64,000 bases of DNA from Mesorhizobium sp. (GCF_024710845.1 NZ_JANJTZ010000033.1:124001-188000), one strand, 5' to 3'; shown: positions 18,369 through 27,891, counted from the first letter of the stretch. Notes: generated from the sequence alone by a model not told the origin. Program-made: numbers and translations.

Positions 18369-19676
18369 CTAACCGCGCTCGCTTCTCAGCTTTGCCCAGA
18401 ACTCCAGCCGCTTGCGGATGTCCCGCTCGAAGCCGCGTTCGGGTGGGTCGTAGAATCTCTGCCGGCCCATCTTCTCCGGGAAATAGTCCTGGCCGGAAAA
18501 CGCGTCGGGCTCGTCGTGGTCGTAGCGGTAGCCCGCGCCGTAGTCCTCTTCCTTCATCAGCTTGGTCGGCGCGTTGAGAATGTGCTTGGGCGGCAGCAGC
18601 GATCCGTATTGCTTCGCCGCCGCCGTAGCCGCCTTGAAGGCGGTGTAGACCGCGTTTGATTTCGGCGCGGTGGCGAGATAGACGCAGGCCTGCGCGAAGG
18701 CGAGCTCGCCCTCTGGCGAGCCCAGATAGTCGTAGGCGTCCTTGGCGGCGATGGCGATCGTCAGCGCCTGCGGATCGGCCAGCCCGATGTCCTCCACCGC
18801 CATGCGCACCAGGCGGCGGCCGAGGTAGAGCGGGTCCTCGCCCGCGTCGAACATCCGGGCGAGATAATACAGCGCTGCATCCGGGTCTGAGCCGCGCACC
18901 GACTTGTGCAGCGCCGAGATCAGGTTGTAGTGGCCGTCCTGGCCCTTGTCGTAGATCGGCGCGCGGCGCTGGACGATACGCAGAAGGCCTGCCTGATCAA
19001 ACACTTCGCCGGGCTTCGCGGCGCGCCAGACCTCTTCGGCCAGCGTCAGCGCCGCACGACCGTCGCCGTCGCTCATGCGCACCATCATCTGGCGCGCGTC
19101 GGGATCGAGCGGCAGCGCCCTGCCCTCCTCGGCTTCCGCCTTGGCGAGCAGCTTGCCGATGCTTTCTTCCGAATGCGAGTGGAAGGTCAGCACCCTGGCA
19201 CGCGAAAGAAGTGCCGCGTTCAGCTCGAACGACGGGTTTTCCGTCGTCGCCCCGACCAGAACGACCGTGCCGTCCTCCATCACCGGCAGGAAGGAATCCT
19301 GCTGCGCCCGGTTGAAGCGGTGGATCTCGTCGACAAAGAGCAGCGTCTGCCGGCCGTTGGCGCGCCTCAGCCGCGCCGCGTCGAAGACGCGCTTCAGGTC
19401 GGCGACACCGGAAAACACCGCCGAGATCTGCTCGAAGGCGAGGTTCGTCTCGCCGGCCAAAAGGCGCGCCACCGTCGTCTTGCCGGTCCCAGGCGGCCCC
19501 CAGAAGATCATCGAGCCGAGCGAGCCGGAGCGGATCATGCGCGTCAGCGCTCCGTCCTCGCCGGTCAGGTGTTCCTGGCCGACGACCTCGTCGAGATGCC
19601 TTGGGCGGAGCCGGTCGGCCAGCGGCCGGCCGGGTTCCGGCGGTTTCGAAGACGGGTCGTCGAACAGATCGGCCAT
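18369..19676 (-). CDS. rarA: Replication-associated recombination protein A (MgsA/RarA)
   Basis: A 435-residue AAA+ ATPase that acts at stalled replication forks. Walker A is GPPGTGKTT, Walker B is LLFVDEIHRFN, and sensor 1 is GATTENPSFELN; the C-terminal MgsA tetramerisation domain contains KSVRGSDPDAALYYLARM and YDHDEPDAF. MADLFDDPSS at 19676 is the standard start; 19 upstream codons are shadow-like. Its ATG overlaps the degP stop by one base (TGATG), giving a coupled pair. Confidence 0.96.
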   Translation of the reverse strand: MADLFDDPSSKPPEPGRPLADRLRPRHLDEVVGQEHLTGEDGALTRMIRSGSLGSMIFWGPPGTGKTTVARLLAGETNLAFEQISAVFSGVADLKRVFDAARLRRANGRQTLLFVDEIHRFNRAQQDSFLPVMEDGTVVLVGATTENPSFELNAALLSRARVLTFHSHSEESIGKLLAKAEAEEGRALPLDPDARQMMVRMSDGDGRAALTLAEEVWRAAKPGEVFDQAGLLRIVQRRAPIYDKGQDGHYNLISALHKSVRGSDPDAALYYLARMFDAGEDPLYLGRRLVRMAVEDIGLADPQALTIAIAAKDAYDYLGSPEGELAFAQACVYLATAPKSNAVYTAFKAATAAAKQYGSLLPPKHILNAPTKLMKEEDYGAGYRYDHDEPDAFSGQDYFPEKMGRQRFYDPPERGFERDIRKRLEFWAKLRSERG

Positions 19677-21187
19677 CAGTAGCGCAGGACTTGTGTCATC
19701 AGACGGCCGTCGCGCTCGACGGTGAAGCGCCACAGCCGCGTCTGCTGCGCGGCCGCGGCGACCATCTGCTCGACCGTGTCGATCTGGCGGCCGTTGACGG
19801 CGCGGACGATGTCGCGCGGCTGCAGGCCGACGCGCGCGGCGGTCGAATTGCGCGCCGTCTCCACGATCACGACGCCGCGCAGGTTGGTCGGCAGGCCGAG
19901 GCGGTCGGCGCTGCGCGGCGACAGGTCCGTCACCTTGGCGCCGCCGAACGGGCTGTTGCCGTCGATGGTGATCTCGCGATTGGATTTGCCTTCCGGCGCG
20001 CGCTCGAGCCGGACCTTGACCTCGGTCTCCTTGCCCTTGCGCAGGATCGTCAGCGCGACCTCGGCATCGATGTTCTGCGTGGCGAGCCGGTAGCCCAGCG
20101 CGTCGACATGCTCGATCGCCGAACCGTTCATCGCCAGCACCACGTCGCCAGGCTTCAGTCCCGCGCGCGAGGCCGGACTGTCGTCATCGACCGACGAGAT
20201 CAACGCGCCCGAGGGCTTCGGTAGGCCGAGCGCCTCGGCGACCTGCGGCGTCACCGCCTCGAAGCCTGCGCCGACATAGGGCCGCTCGAACACGTCGCTG
20301 CCGTTTTCAGCTGCTGTCACCACTGCCCGCACCATATTCGACGGAATGGCGAAGCCGATGCCGTTCGAGCCGCCGCCGCGCGAATAGATCGCCGTGTTGA
20401 TGCCGATCAGCCGGCCGGACATGTCGAGCAGCGCGCCCCCGGAATTGCCGGGATTGATCGCCGCGTCCGTCTGGATGAAGAAGCCGAAATCCGAGATGCC
20501 GACCCGGTTGCGGGCCAGCGCCGAAACGATGCCGCTAGTCGTGGTCTGGCCGACGCCGAACGGATTGCCCATCGCCAGCACCAGATCGCCGACTTCGAGC
20601 GCGTCGCTGTCGCCGATGGGAATGGTCGGGAACGGCTTGTCCGATTCGATCCTCAGCACGGCGAGGTCGACCCGTTCGTCCTTCAGGATCACCTTGCTCT
20701 CGAACTCGCGCCCGTCCGACAAGGCGACCTTTACCTCGTCGGCGTCGCGGATGACATGGTAGTTGGTCACCACGATACCCGACTTGTCGACGATCACGCC
20801 GGAGCCGAGCGACGACTGCTCGCGCGGTGGCATCGCGCCCCCGCCGCCGAAGAACCGCTCGAAGAACGGGTCCCCCATAAAGGGCGAATTCTGCTGCACC
20901 ATCTGGGAGGCGTAGACGTTCACGACGGCCGGCGCCGTCTGCTTGACCAGCGGCGCGAAGGAGAGCTGGACCTCCTCGCGCCCGAACGGAACGCGCTTGT
21001 CGACCGTGCCGGACTGTGCGCCCTCGGTCCCCCGCAACAGATTGCCGAAGAGGTCGCGGATCGAGCCGTTCTCCTGCGCGAACGACCCGCCCGCGGCGAG
21101 AGACGCACACAGCGCAAGCGTCCAGATGAACTGCCGTTTCTTCAACGCGAATCTCCCTCGGCGAAATGGCTTGGAACTGCGCGTCAT
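19676..21187 (-). CDS. degP: Periplasmic Do-like serine protease/chaperone
   Basis: A 503-residue HtrA protease with a signal peptide (basic RRGRFALKKRQFIW followed by TLALCASLAAGGSFA). The catalytic triad is His in NYHVIRD, Asp in ERVDLAVL, and Ser in NPGNSGGAL. Two PDZ domains follow (about 300-390 and 405-500). It degrades or refolds damaged envelope proteins. The ATG at 21187 is chosen; 28 codons upstream are open but unlikely. Whether it is DegP or DegQ cannot be settled by sequence alone. Confidence 0.93.
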   Translation of the reverse strand: MTRSSKPFRRGRFALKKRQFIWTLALCASLAAGGSFAQENGSIRDLFGNLLRGTEGAQSGTVDKRVPFGREEVQLSFAPLVKQTAPAVVNVYASQMVQQNSPFMGDPFFERFFGGGGAMPPREQSSLGSGVIVDKSGIVVTNYHVIRDADEVKVALSDGREFESKVILKDERVDLAVLRIESDKPFPTIPIGDSDALEVGDLVLAMGNPFGVGQTTTSGIVSALARNRVGISDFGFFIQTDAAINPGNSGGALLDMSGRLIGINTAIYSRGGGSNGIGFAIPSNMVRAVVTAAENGSDVFERPYVGAGFEAVTPQVAEALGLPKPSGALISSVDDDSPASRAGLKPGDVVLAMNGSAIEHVDALGYRLATQNIDAEVALTILRKGKETEVKVRLERAPEGKSNREITIDGNSPFGGAKVTDLSPRSADRLGLPTNLRGVVIVETARNSTAARVGLQPRDIVRAVNGRQIDTVEQMVAAAAQQTRLWRFTVERDGRLMTQVLRY

Positions 21188-21245
21188 TGTCACCGCGATT
21201 GTGCAAATTGAAAGGCTGACGCGCCACGCAATCCCGCGCCTGTGC

Positions 21246-21944
21246 TCATTCGACTGCCCTGTTTCCCGCATTCCTCTCGATCAGCCCCGCGATGGCGTCG
21301 TAACCCATGCGTTTCGCATGCCCCAGCGGCGTCACACCGTCCCGGTCGGCGACGGTGACGTCCGCTCCGCCGGCGAGCAGGATGGTGACGATCTCCTGGT
21401 AGATCGGACCTCCGTCGCCGAGGATCACTGCCTCCAGCAGCGCCGTCCAGCCGAGACTGTTGACGTGGTCGACGTCGAGCCCAGCATCGATCAGAATTCG
21501 GACGGTATCGGGATGGCCGTGATGTGCGGCCGGGATCAGCGCGTTGCCGCCATAGCGGTTGGTGTCGTCGAGCTTGGCCTTCCCCGTCGCGAGGATCAGC
21601 CGAAGGATGTCGTTGCGGCCCTCCGCGCCGGCATAGAGGAAGGGCGTATCGCGGATGTTGTCCTTTGCGTTCACGTCCGCGCCCGCCTCGATCAGTAGCC
21701 GGGCGATCTCGACATGGTCCGCGCGGGTCGCCAGCAGCAGCGGCGTCCGCTTCGCCGCGTCGCGCTGCTCCTGGGGAGACCCTTTGCCAATCTCGGCCGA
21801 GACGCGCGTAGCGTCGCCGAAATTGACCGCCTCGATCAGCCCGCCCGCCATCCCGGTCTCCTGCGCCCTCGACATACTCGTGAGGATGTGGCCCGCGGCG
21901 ACGCCCGTCAACGCGGCAAGGGCCTGGCGTCGCGTCAGGGGCAT
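21246..21944 (-). CDS. Exported ankyrin-repeat protein
   Basis: A 232-residue protein with a Tat-like signal (LTRRQALAALTGVAAG) and about five ankyrin repeats (from residue 35 on), for example TPLLLATRADHVEIARLLIEAGADVNAKD and TPLGHAKRMGYDAIAGLIE. Ankyrin repeats bind proteins; the partner is unknown. The start overlaps the end of the upstream tas gene by 10 nt, so they are co-transcribed. Secretion would place it in the periplasm. Confidence 0.88.
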   Translation of the reverse strand: MPLTRRQALAALTGVAAGHILTSMSRAQETGMAGGLIEAVNFGDATRVSAEIGKGSPQEQRDAAKRTPLLLATRADHVEIARLLIEAGADVNAKDNIRDTPFLYAGAEGRNDILRLILATGKAKLDDTNRYGGNALIPAAHHGHPDTVRILIDAGLDVDHVNSLGWTALLEAVILGDGGPIYQEIVTILLAGGADVTVADRDGVTPLGHAKRMGYDAIAGLIERNAGNRAVE

Positions 21945-22987
21945 GGGTTGCCGGTACGCTGATGGATCGCGTCGACCGCCTGCTGCATCTCCTTTGTCCA
22001 GGTGACGTCCGCCGACGACAGCGCCATATCGAGCTGAGCAATCGAGGTGGCACCGATAATGTTCGACGTCACGAAGGGCCGGCTGGCCACGAACGCATTG
22101 GCAAACAGCGCCGGCTCCATGCCGAAGGAACGGGCGAGTTCATTGTATTCGAGCTGAACCTCCGCGGCATTCGGCGTCTCGTAGCGCTGGCCGCGGTTGA
22201 AGAGCTGCGAGCGCGAGCCAAGCGGCCGAGCGCCGTGGTCGTATTTGCCGGTGAGATAGCCTTGCGCCAGCGGCGAATAGGCGAGAAGGCTCACCTCCTC
22301 CCGGTCGCAGACCTCGGCGAGGTTCACCTCGAAGGTGCGGTTGACGAGATTGTAGGCGTTCTGCAGCGACGCCGGCCGCGGGCCGGTGCCCTTCTCGCTC
22401 TCGAACACGTAGCGCATCACGCTCCACGAGCTTTCGTTGGACAGGCCAAAATGGCGGATCTTGCCGGATCGTACCAGTTCCTCGAACACCGCGATGATCT
22501 CCGCGATCGGCGCCTCGTCGACGTCGCGCGGCGCCGGCCAGTTGCCGACGCGCGTCGGGTTTGCGCCCCAGGGCACCCTCCGCTCGGGAAAATGGATCTG
22601 GTAGAGGTCGATATGGTCGGTCTGGAGTTTTTTCAGAGAACCCTCGACCGCGTGCATGATGTCGGTGCGAACGAGCCTCGACGGCCGGCCGCCACGAAAC
22701 CAGTCCATTGGCGTGCGGCCGACCACCTTGCTCGCCAGCACGACCTTGTCGCGGTTGCCCCGCGCCTTCATCCAGTTGCCGATGTAGGTCTCGGTCCGCC
22801 CCTGCGTCTCGGCCTTCGGCGGGATCGGATAGAGTTCGGCCGTATCGAGGAAATTCACGCCGCGCTCGAAGGCGTAGTCCATCTGCGCATGGCCTTCGGC
22901 CTCCGTGTTCTGCTGACCCCAGGTCATGGTTCCCAGACAGATTCTCGAGACGACGAGATCGGTGCGGCCGATGCGGCGCATGTCCAT
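21935..22987 (-). CDS. tas: NADP(H)-dependent aldo-keto reductase, Tas-like
   Basis: A 350-residue aldo-keto reductase barrel. The close resemblance to E. coli Tas is visible in LGTMTWGQQNTEAEGHAQMDYA, the catalytic DTAELYPIPPKAETQGRTE-type segment, LASKV (active-site Lys), and DLYQIHFP (active-site His). MDMRRIGRTDLVVSR at 22987 is the standard start; the longer frame upstream is open but lacks similarity. Substrate is unknown. The ankyrin gene overlaps its 3' end. Confidence 0.9.
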   Translation of the reverse strand: MDMRRIGRTDLVVSRICLGTMTWGQQNTEAEGHAQMDYAFERGVNFLDTAELYPIPPKAETQGRTETYIGNWMKARGNRDKVVLASKVVGRTPMDWFRGGRPSRLVRTDIMHAVEGSLKKLQTDHIDLYQIHFPERRVPWGANPTRVGNWPAPRDVDEAPIAEIIAVFEELVRSGKIRHFGLSNESSWSVMRYVFESEKGTGPRPASLQNAYNLVNRTFEVNLAEVCDREEVSLLAYSPLAQGYLTGKYDHGARPLGSRSQLFNRGQRYETPNAAEVQLEYNELARSFGMEPALFANAFVASRPFVTSNIIGATSIAQLDMALSSADVTWTKEMQQAVDAIHQRTGNPCP

Positions 22988-23135
22988 GAGGAAACTCCGG
23001 TATTTGGTTTGGCAGATCGCGGGAGAATGGTCGGATGGCTTATAGCCAAACCATCCGCTGCGTCCAAGGCTGGCGCGGCGATTGACAGAGCGGCCCGTTC
23101 CGGTGTCCGCTTGGCGATCTCGAAGCGAGGCGCAC

Positions 23136-24323
23136 ATGACGATCATCGCGAAAGACCCAGCCGACCCGTACAACGGGCTGCGCAAGGCCGAGGTGACGCT
23201 GCCGGCCGCCTCGTACCACGATCCCGACCGCTTCCGCGCCGAGATAGACACGATCTGGAGCCGCAACTGGATCAATGTCTGCCGCTCGAGCGACCTCGAC
23301 GGCCCGCGCGCCTTCCGCACCGTGCGCATCGGCACGCAGGAGATCGTGCTCCTGCGCGACGAAAGCGGCGTCTTGCGCGGTTTCCACAACACCTGCCGGC
23401 ATCGCGGGTCCGCGCTATGCACCGAAAGCGAAGGGCGGCTTAAGGGACGTCTGCTCGTCTGCCCCTATCATTCGTGGTCCTACGCCACGGACGGACGTCT
23501 GATCGGCGTGCCGTCGAAGACCCTCCCCGCCGGCTTCGACAAGGCGGAGCATGGGCTTTACGCAGTGGCGACCGAAGAATGGCGCGGCTTCGTCTTCGTC
23601 AACCTCGACGAGCAGCCGGCAAGGTCGGTCGCGGAGACCTTCGACAGCGCCTCGGTGAGCTTCGCCAACTGGCCGCTGGAAGAGCTTGCCGTCGGCCACC
23701 GCTACGTCAAGCGCATGCAATGCAACTGGAAGATCTTCTGGGAGAACTTCAACGAGTGCCTGCATTGCCCGAACGTGCATCCCGAGCTGTCGAACCTGGT
23801 GCCGATCTATGGCCGCGGCCTGATGGCCCGCCACGACGATCCTGAATGGCACGAACACGCCGGCGACACCTCCCCGGAATATTCCGGTGGCCTGCGCCAC
23901 GGCGCCGAAAGCTGGTCGATCGACGGCAAGACGCACGGCCCGGTCTTCGCCAACCTGACGGAGGCGGAGCGCGAAGCGGGCCAGAACTACGCCACGCATC
24001 TGCCGTCGATGTTCGTCGTTGGCCATGTGGATTATGTGCGCAGCGTCCGCCTGATGCCGGTCGGACCCGAGGAGACGGAACTGACTGCCGAATGGCTCTT
24101 CCCCGCCGAGCCTCTCGCCAGGGAGGAGATCGACGTCGAGCAGATCGTCGCCTTCGGCAAGCTCGTCCTCGACCAGGACGCCGCGATCTGCGAGATCAAC
24201 CAGCGCGGCCTGCGTTCGCGTCGTCACCGCGAAGGCGTTCTGATGCCAGAGGAATACGACGTCCACCGTTTCCAGCAGTGGGTACGCAACGAAATGCGGG
24301 GCTCCGGCTTTCCAGAAGGATGA
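23136..24323 (+). CDS. Rieske non-haem iron oxygenase, alpha subunit
   Basis: A 395-residue ring-hydroxylating-type oxygenase. The Rieske ligands are Cys87/His89 (CRH) and Cys109/His112 (CPYH). The mononuclear iron site contains NWKIFWENFNECLHCPNVH with His210 and His215. The bridging position three before His210 is Glu207, as in quaternary-ammonium oxygenases such as CntA or GbcA, whereas classical aromatic dioxygenases have Asp. A substrate such as a betaine or carnitine is therefore plausible, not shown. No reductase or ferredoxin gene is adjacent. Confidence 0.9.
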   Translation: MTIIAKDPADPYNGLRKAEVTLPAASYHDPDRFRAEIDTIWSRNWINVCRSSDLDGPRAFRTVRIGTQEIVLLRDESGVLRGFHNTCRHRGSALCTESEGRLKGRLLVCPYHSWSYATDGRLIGVPSKTLPAGFDKAEHGLYAVATEEWRGFVFVNLDEQPARSVAETFDSASVSFANWPLEELAVGHRYVKRMQCNWKIFWENFNECLHCPNVHPELSNLVPIYGRGLMARHDDPEWHEHAGDTSPEYSGGLRHGAESWSIDGKTHGPVFANLTEAEREAGQNYATHLPSMFVVGHVDYVRSVRLMPVGPEETELTAEWLFPAEPLAREEIDVEQIVAFGKLVLDQDAAICEINQRGLRSRRHREGVLMPEEYDVHRFQQWVRNEMRGSGFPEG

Positions 24324-24370
24324 TCGCCGCGGGCTTTTGCTGCGCTGCGATGGCGTGTTAGGGAAAGTCC

Positions 24371-25687
24371 ATGCTTTACCTCGAATTGCTGCTGGTCTTC
24401 GTTCTGACGCTCCTGAACGGGTTGCTGGCGATGTCAGAACTGGCAGTGGTTTCCTCCCGCCCCGCCCGGCTCAAGGGAATGGCCGACCGCGGCGTCAGCG
24501 GCGCAAGGCGCGCGCTGGAGCTTGCTGGCGACCCGGGAAAATTCCTCTCGTCGGTGCAGATCGGCATCACGCTCGTCGGCATCCTGTCCGGTGCGATCTC
24601 CGGCGCCACGCTGGGCGACCGGCTCAGCGAATGGTTCATCGGCCAGGGCATGCCCCCGCGTTGGGCCTATGTGGCGGGCGTGGGCCTGGTCGTGACCGGC
24701 ATCACCTACATGTCGCTGATCATCGGCGAACTCGTGCCCAAGCAGCTCGCCCTGAAAAATCCCGAGCGCATCGCCAGCATGGTGGCGCCGCTGATGTGGC
24801 TGATCGCAAGGGTCGCAGCACCTGTGGTCTGGGTGCTCGACAGATCCGGCAAGCTGATCCTGATGCTGCTCGGCCAGAATGCGGAGAGCGACCAGCGCGT
24901 GACCGACGAGGAGATACGCTCCATCGTCGCCGAAGCCGAGCACGCCGGCGTGCTGGAGCCGGGCGAGCGCGAAATGATCGCGGGCGTCATGCGGCTTGGA
25001 GACAGGCCGGTGCGGCAGGTGATGACCCCGCGCTTTGATGTCGACGTCATCGATCTGTCCGACAGCCCGACCCAGATCATCGCCCAGGTGCGCGAAAGCC
25101 AGCATTCCCGCTTTCCCGTGCACGAAGGCAATCCGGACGAGGTGATCGGCATCCTGTGGGTGAAGGACATCCTCGATGCCGGCCACAATCCAAAGACGGC
25201 CGAACTGCGCGCCATGGTGCGGCAGGCTGCGATTGTTCCCGAGACGATGGATGCGCTCGACGTCGTCGAGATCCTGAAGAAATCGTCCGTCCACATGGGC
25301 CTGATCCATGACGAATACGGCCACTTCCAGGGCGTCGTCACTTCGTCGGACATTCTCGAAGCCATCGTCGGCAGTTTCGCCACCGAGGAAGGCGACCCGG
25401 AGCCGGCGATCGTCAAGCGCGACGACGGCTCGCTGCTCATCGCCGGCTGGATGCAGGCCGACGAACTTGCCGAGGCACTGGGCCTCGTCATCCCGGAAAA
25501 CCGCAACTACGACACCGCTGCCGGTTTCCTGATCGAGGCCTTCGGCCACCTGCCCGCGGTCGGCGATCATATCCTGTTGCAGAACTGGCGCTTCGAGGTC
25601 GTCGACCTCGATGGCCGCCGCGTCGACAAGGTGCTCGCCTCGCGACCGCTTGTCACGACGCGCGGCAAGAAGGCGGCGCGGATCTAG
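24371..25687 (+). CDS. CNNM/CorC-like membrane protein with CBS domains
   Basis: A 438-residue HlyC/CorC family protein. An N-terminal DUF21 (CNNM) membrane domain has four helices (about 3-150) with NGLLAMSELAVVSSR and GELVPKQLAL. A CBS pair (about 215-345) and a C-terminal CorC_HlyC domain (about 355-435, AGWMQADELAEALGL) follow. Family members are implicated in magnesium or cobalt efflux; hemolysin naming is historical. It lies 47 nt after the Rieske gene on the same strand. Confidence 0.92.
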   Translation: MLYLELLLVFVLTLLNGLLAMSELAVVSSRPARLKGMADRGVSGARRALELAGDPGKFLSSVQIGITLVGILSGAISGATLGDRLSEWFIGQGMPPRWAYVAGVGLVVTGITYMSLIIGELVPKQLALKNPERIASMVAPLMWLIARVAAPVVWVLDRSGKLILMLLGQNAESDQRVTDEEIRSIVAEAEHAGVLEPGEREMIAGVMRLGDRPVRQVMTPRFDVDVIDLSDSPTQIIAQVRESQHSRFPVHEGNPDEVIGILWVKDILDAGHNPKTAELRAMVRQAAIVPETMDALDVVEILKKSSVHMGLIHDEYGHFQGVVTSSDILEAIVGSFATEEGDPEPAIVKRDDGSLLIAGWMQADELAEALGLVIPENRNYDTAAGFLIEAFGHLPAVGDHILLQNWRFEVVDLDGRRVDKVLASRPLVTTRGKKAARI

Positions 25688-25695
25688 CCCGGGGG

Positions 25696-26484
25696 CTATA
25701 TCCCGGCGAACCAGTCGTAGCCGTTGTCCTCCCAGTAACCGCCTTTGCCCCCGCCGTAGCCGTCGAGGCTGTCGACGAGCTCGATCGTGTGGACATATTT
25801 CGCCATCTTGTACCCGAGCTGGCGCTCCACGCGCAGGCGCAGCGGCGCACCGTTCGCCACTGGCAGGGCCTCGCCGTTCAGGCCGTAGGCGAGGATCGTC
25901 TGCGGATGGCGCGCGTCGATCAGGTCGATCGATTCGTAGTATTTCACCTCGCCCGACAGGCTTCTCGCGATCGTGTCGAAACACTGGAAAACGGCGAACC
26001 GCGCGGCCTCTTTCGGCCTGGTCTGGTCGAGCACATAGGCCAGCGGCACGCCCGTCCATTTGGCGATGCAGCTCCAGCCCTCGACGCAGTCGTGCCGGGT
26101 AATCTGCGTGCGCGCTGGCATCGCCTGGAGTTCGGTATGCGTCAGTGTCAGCGGCTTCTCCACCAGCCCCTTCACCGTCAGCCGGTAGTCCGCGAAGCCG
26201 CCCCCCGACATCGTGCGATAGAGCGCGTCCGCTGGCTGCGTCACCCCGTTCGGGCGCTGCGGTTGCCTGATCTCACTCTCGGAAAATTCCTGGGCCAGCG
26301 CATCGCTCGACAGAAGCATGCGCTGGATGCGGTAGGTCAAGCTGTTGGCCTGTTCGAGCACTGAACGCACGGTGCTGCCGTTGCGCGTCAGGCTGTCGAA
26401 CGCATCGCAGCCCGAGAGCGCGAGCGACGAACCGGCAGCGGTCGCGCCGGTCAGCAGGCTGCGGCGGGAGAACTGGAAGGCCAT
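25696..26484 (-). CDS. Molybdopterin-dependent oxidoreductase, sulfite-oxidase-like
   Basis: A 262-residue periplasmic enzyme with a twin-arginine signal (FSRRSLLTGATAAGSSLALSGC), whose final LSGC also resembles a lipobox. The fold matches the sulfite-oxidase/MsrP molybdopterin domain, with RHDCVEGWSCIAKWTGVPL containing the candidate molybdenum-ligand Cys. Downstream elements are LAYGLNGEALPVANGAPLR and the YKMAKYVHTIEL segment. Its likely electron partner is the cytochrome b gene 3 nt upstream. The substrate may be sulfite or methionine sulfoxide. Confidence 0.9.
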   Translation of the reverse strand: MAFQFSRRSLLTGATAAGSSLALSGCDAFDSLTRNGSTVRSVLEQANSLTYRIQRMLLSSDALAQEFSESEIRQPQRPNGVTQPADALYRTMSGGGFADYRLTVKGLVEKPLTLTHTELQAMPARTQITRHDCVEGWSCIAKWTGVPLAYVLDQTRPKEAARFAVFQCFDTIARSLSGEVKYYESIDLIDARHPQTILAYGLNGEALPVANGAPLRLRVERQLGYKMAKYVHTIELVDSLDGYGGGKGGYWEDNGYDWFAGI

Positions 26485-26487
26485 GGC

Positions 26488-27336
26488 TCATTCCTTTCCT
26501 GAACGGGCGTGACGGGCGCTGCCGGTGCGGTACCAGCCGGTGATGATCGACCGCATCTCGTTGAGCGGCCCCGCGGCGAGGATCATCAGCATGTGGACGA
26601 CGAAGAAGCCGACCAGCAGCGCCATGACGACGAAATGAATCGTCCTCGCCGTCTGCCGACCGCCGAGGATCTCGGGCAGCCACGGCATGGCCGCGTTCAT
26701 GCCGGGTGACATCGCAAGCCCGGTCAGGATCATCAGCGGCAGCATGACGACGAGCACCGAGGCGTAGGCGAGCTTCTGCAACACGCTATAGTCGCGCGTG
26801 TGGTGGAAGCGAAGCCGCCCATGATCGGCGATATCCCTGGGCAGATTGCGGATATCCTCCCGGCTGGGCACGATGTCGCGCCGGAAATGGCCGTTGGCAA
26901 GGCTGGCCGCGAGCCACACCAGCAGCGTGCCGACCAGCAGCCAGGCGAAGAAGAAATGGATCACCCTCCCCGTCGCGAGATCGGCATAGGAGGGGATCGT
27001 CGCCCAGGCCGGAAAACCGCGGCCGACTAGCTGGCCACGGCTCTCGCTGACGCCGAATAAACCGGTCGTCTCGAACCGGTATCCGAGGATCGTCGTGTAG
27101 CCCGCCGGCCCCTGCGGCGTAATCTCGCCGCTCATCGAAAACACCGCATTGTCGAACGAGAAGCCCGACTGGTCGCCAAGATAGAGCGTCGGGTGCGCGT
27201 TGAAGATCTGCAGGCCGGTCAAAAGCAGAAAGAACAGACTGATCGCCCACAACCAGTGCGTGACGCGCGTCCAGCCGGACTGGCGATAGACCAGGTCACC
27301 GACCGTCGGCGGATAGCCATCGTTTTGCTCAATCAT
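26488..27336 (-). CDS. Cytochrome b561-type membrane subunit
   Basis: A 282-residue membrane protein with four to five helices and several His in helices suited to haem b ligation (TRVTHWLWAISLFFLLLTG, GRVIHFFFAWLL, IHFVVMALLVGFFVVHMLM). It resembles thiosulfate-reductase or formate-dehydrogenase cytochrome b subunits. The GGAGGAG ribosome site before MIEQND decides the start at 27336 over an ATG 5 codons upstream. The molybdopterin protein follows after 3 nt, forming a two-gene redox unit in which this subunit probably passes electrons to or from quinone. Confidence 0.9.
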   Translation of the reverse strand: MIEQNDGYPPTVGDLVYRQSGWTRVTHWLWAISLFFLLLTGLQIFNAHPTLYLGDQSGFSFDNAVFSMSGEITPQGPAGYTTILGYRFETTGLFGVSESRGQLVGRGFPAWATIPSYADLATGRVIHFFFAWLLVGTLLVWLAASLANGHFRRDIVPSREDIRNLPRDIADHGRLRFHHTRDYSVLQKLAYASVLVVMLPLMILTGLAMSPGMNAAMPWLPEILGGRQTARTIHFVVMALLVGFFVVHMLMILAAGPLNEMRSIITGWYRTGSARHARSGKE

Positions 27337-27505
27337 ATTGCGCTCCTCCACAAGCCCAGCCGATATCGTGCCACAAACTACGGAACCGTTCGCATCAGAG
27401 TTTCGAGCGGCCCGACACGGGCCGTTAACCCTCGGAAAAAGCAGGATTTACGAGCCGTCACGTCGATGTTACCGTTCGCGCGACTGCGACGTTTGAGGGG
27501 CATCG

Positions 27506-27832
27506 ATGCGCGCGCTGTTGACGATCATCGCCTTCCTGGCGACGGGCGCGGCCTATGGCGCCTGTTTCGAGGATCTCGGCGAGACCGGTTGCACCGACGA
27601 AGAGACTTTTCCGCTGAGCGACTTGCGGCATCTGTCCTGCGAGAACCTCTGGCTCGTCCGCAACACGATCTATGACGAGAACGGGCTGTGCTTCCGCACC
27701 GCGCGCGGCCAGGACTATTTCGACAATTCCGACTGCTACATTGACGATCCCCGCGCCGTAAGGCTGAACGCCGATGAACAGCGCAACGTCAACCGCATCG
27801 TTCAGGTCGAAAGCGAATTGGGCTGCCGCTGA
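27506..27832 (+). CDS. Exported YARHG-like small protein
   Basis: A 108-residue protein with a signal peptide (MRALLTIIAFLATGAAYG, cleavage about residue 18). The mature part, LSCENLWLVRNTIYDENGLCFRTARGQ, resembles the YARHG domain found in rhizobial envelope proteins, with Cys residues suited to disulfides. Function is unknown. It is divergent from the cytochrome b gene across a 169-nt gap. The stop is followed by 59 nt before the DUF1624 gene. Confidence 0.78.
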   Translation: MRALLTIIAFLATGAAYGACFEDLGETGCTDEETFPLSDLRHLSCENLWLVRNTIYDENGLCFRTARGQDYFDNSDCYIDDPRAVRLNADEQRNVNRIVQVESELGCR

Positions 27833-27891
27833 GGCGGTCGCGCCGCGACGCGAGCACTTGCCCTTTTTTCCGGCGCGCCGCAGATGAGTGC

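Noticed and set aside
24434-26059. 541-codon minus-strand ORF
   Set aside because: It lies antisense to the CNNM/CorC gene and in another frame of the molybdopterin gene; the translation shows no domain pattern.
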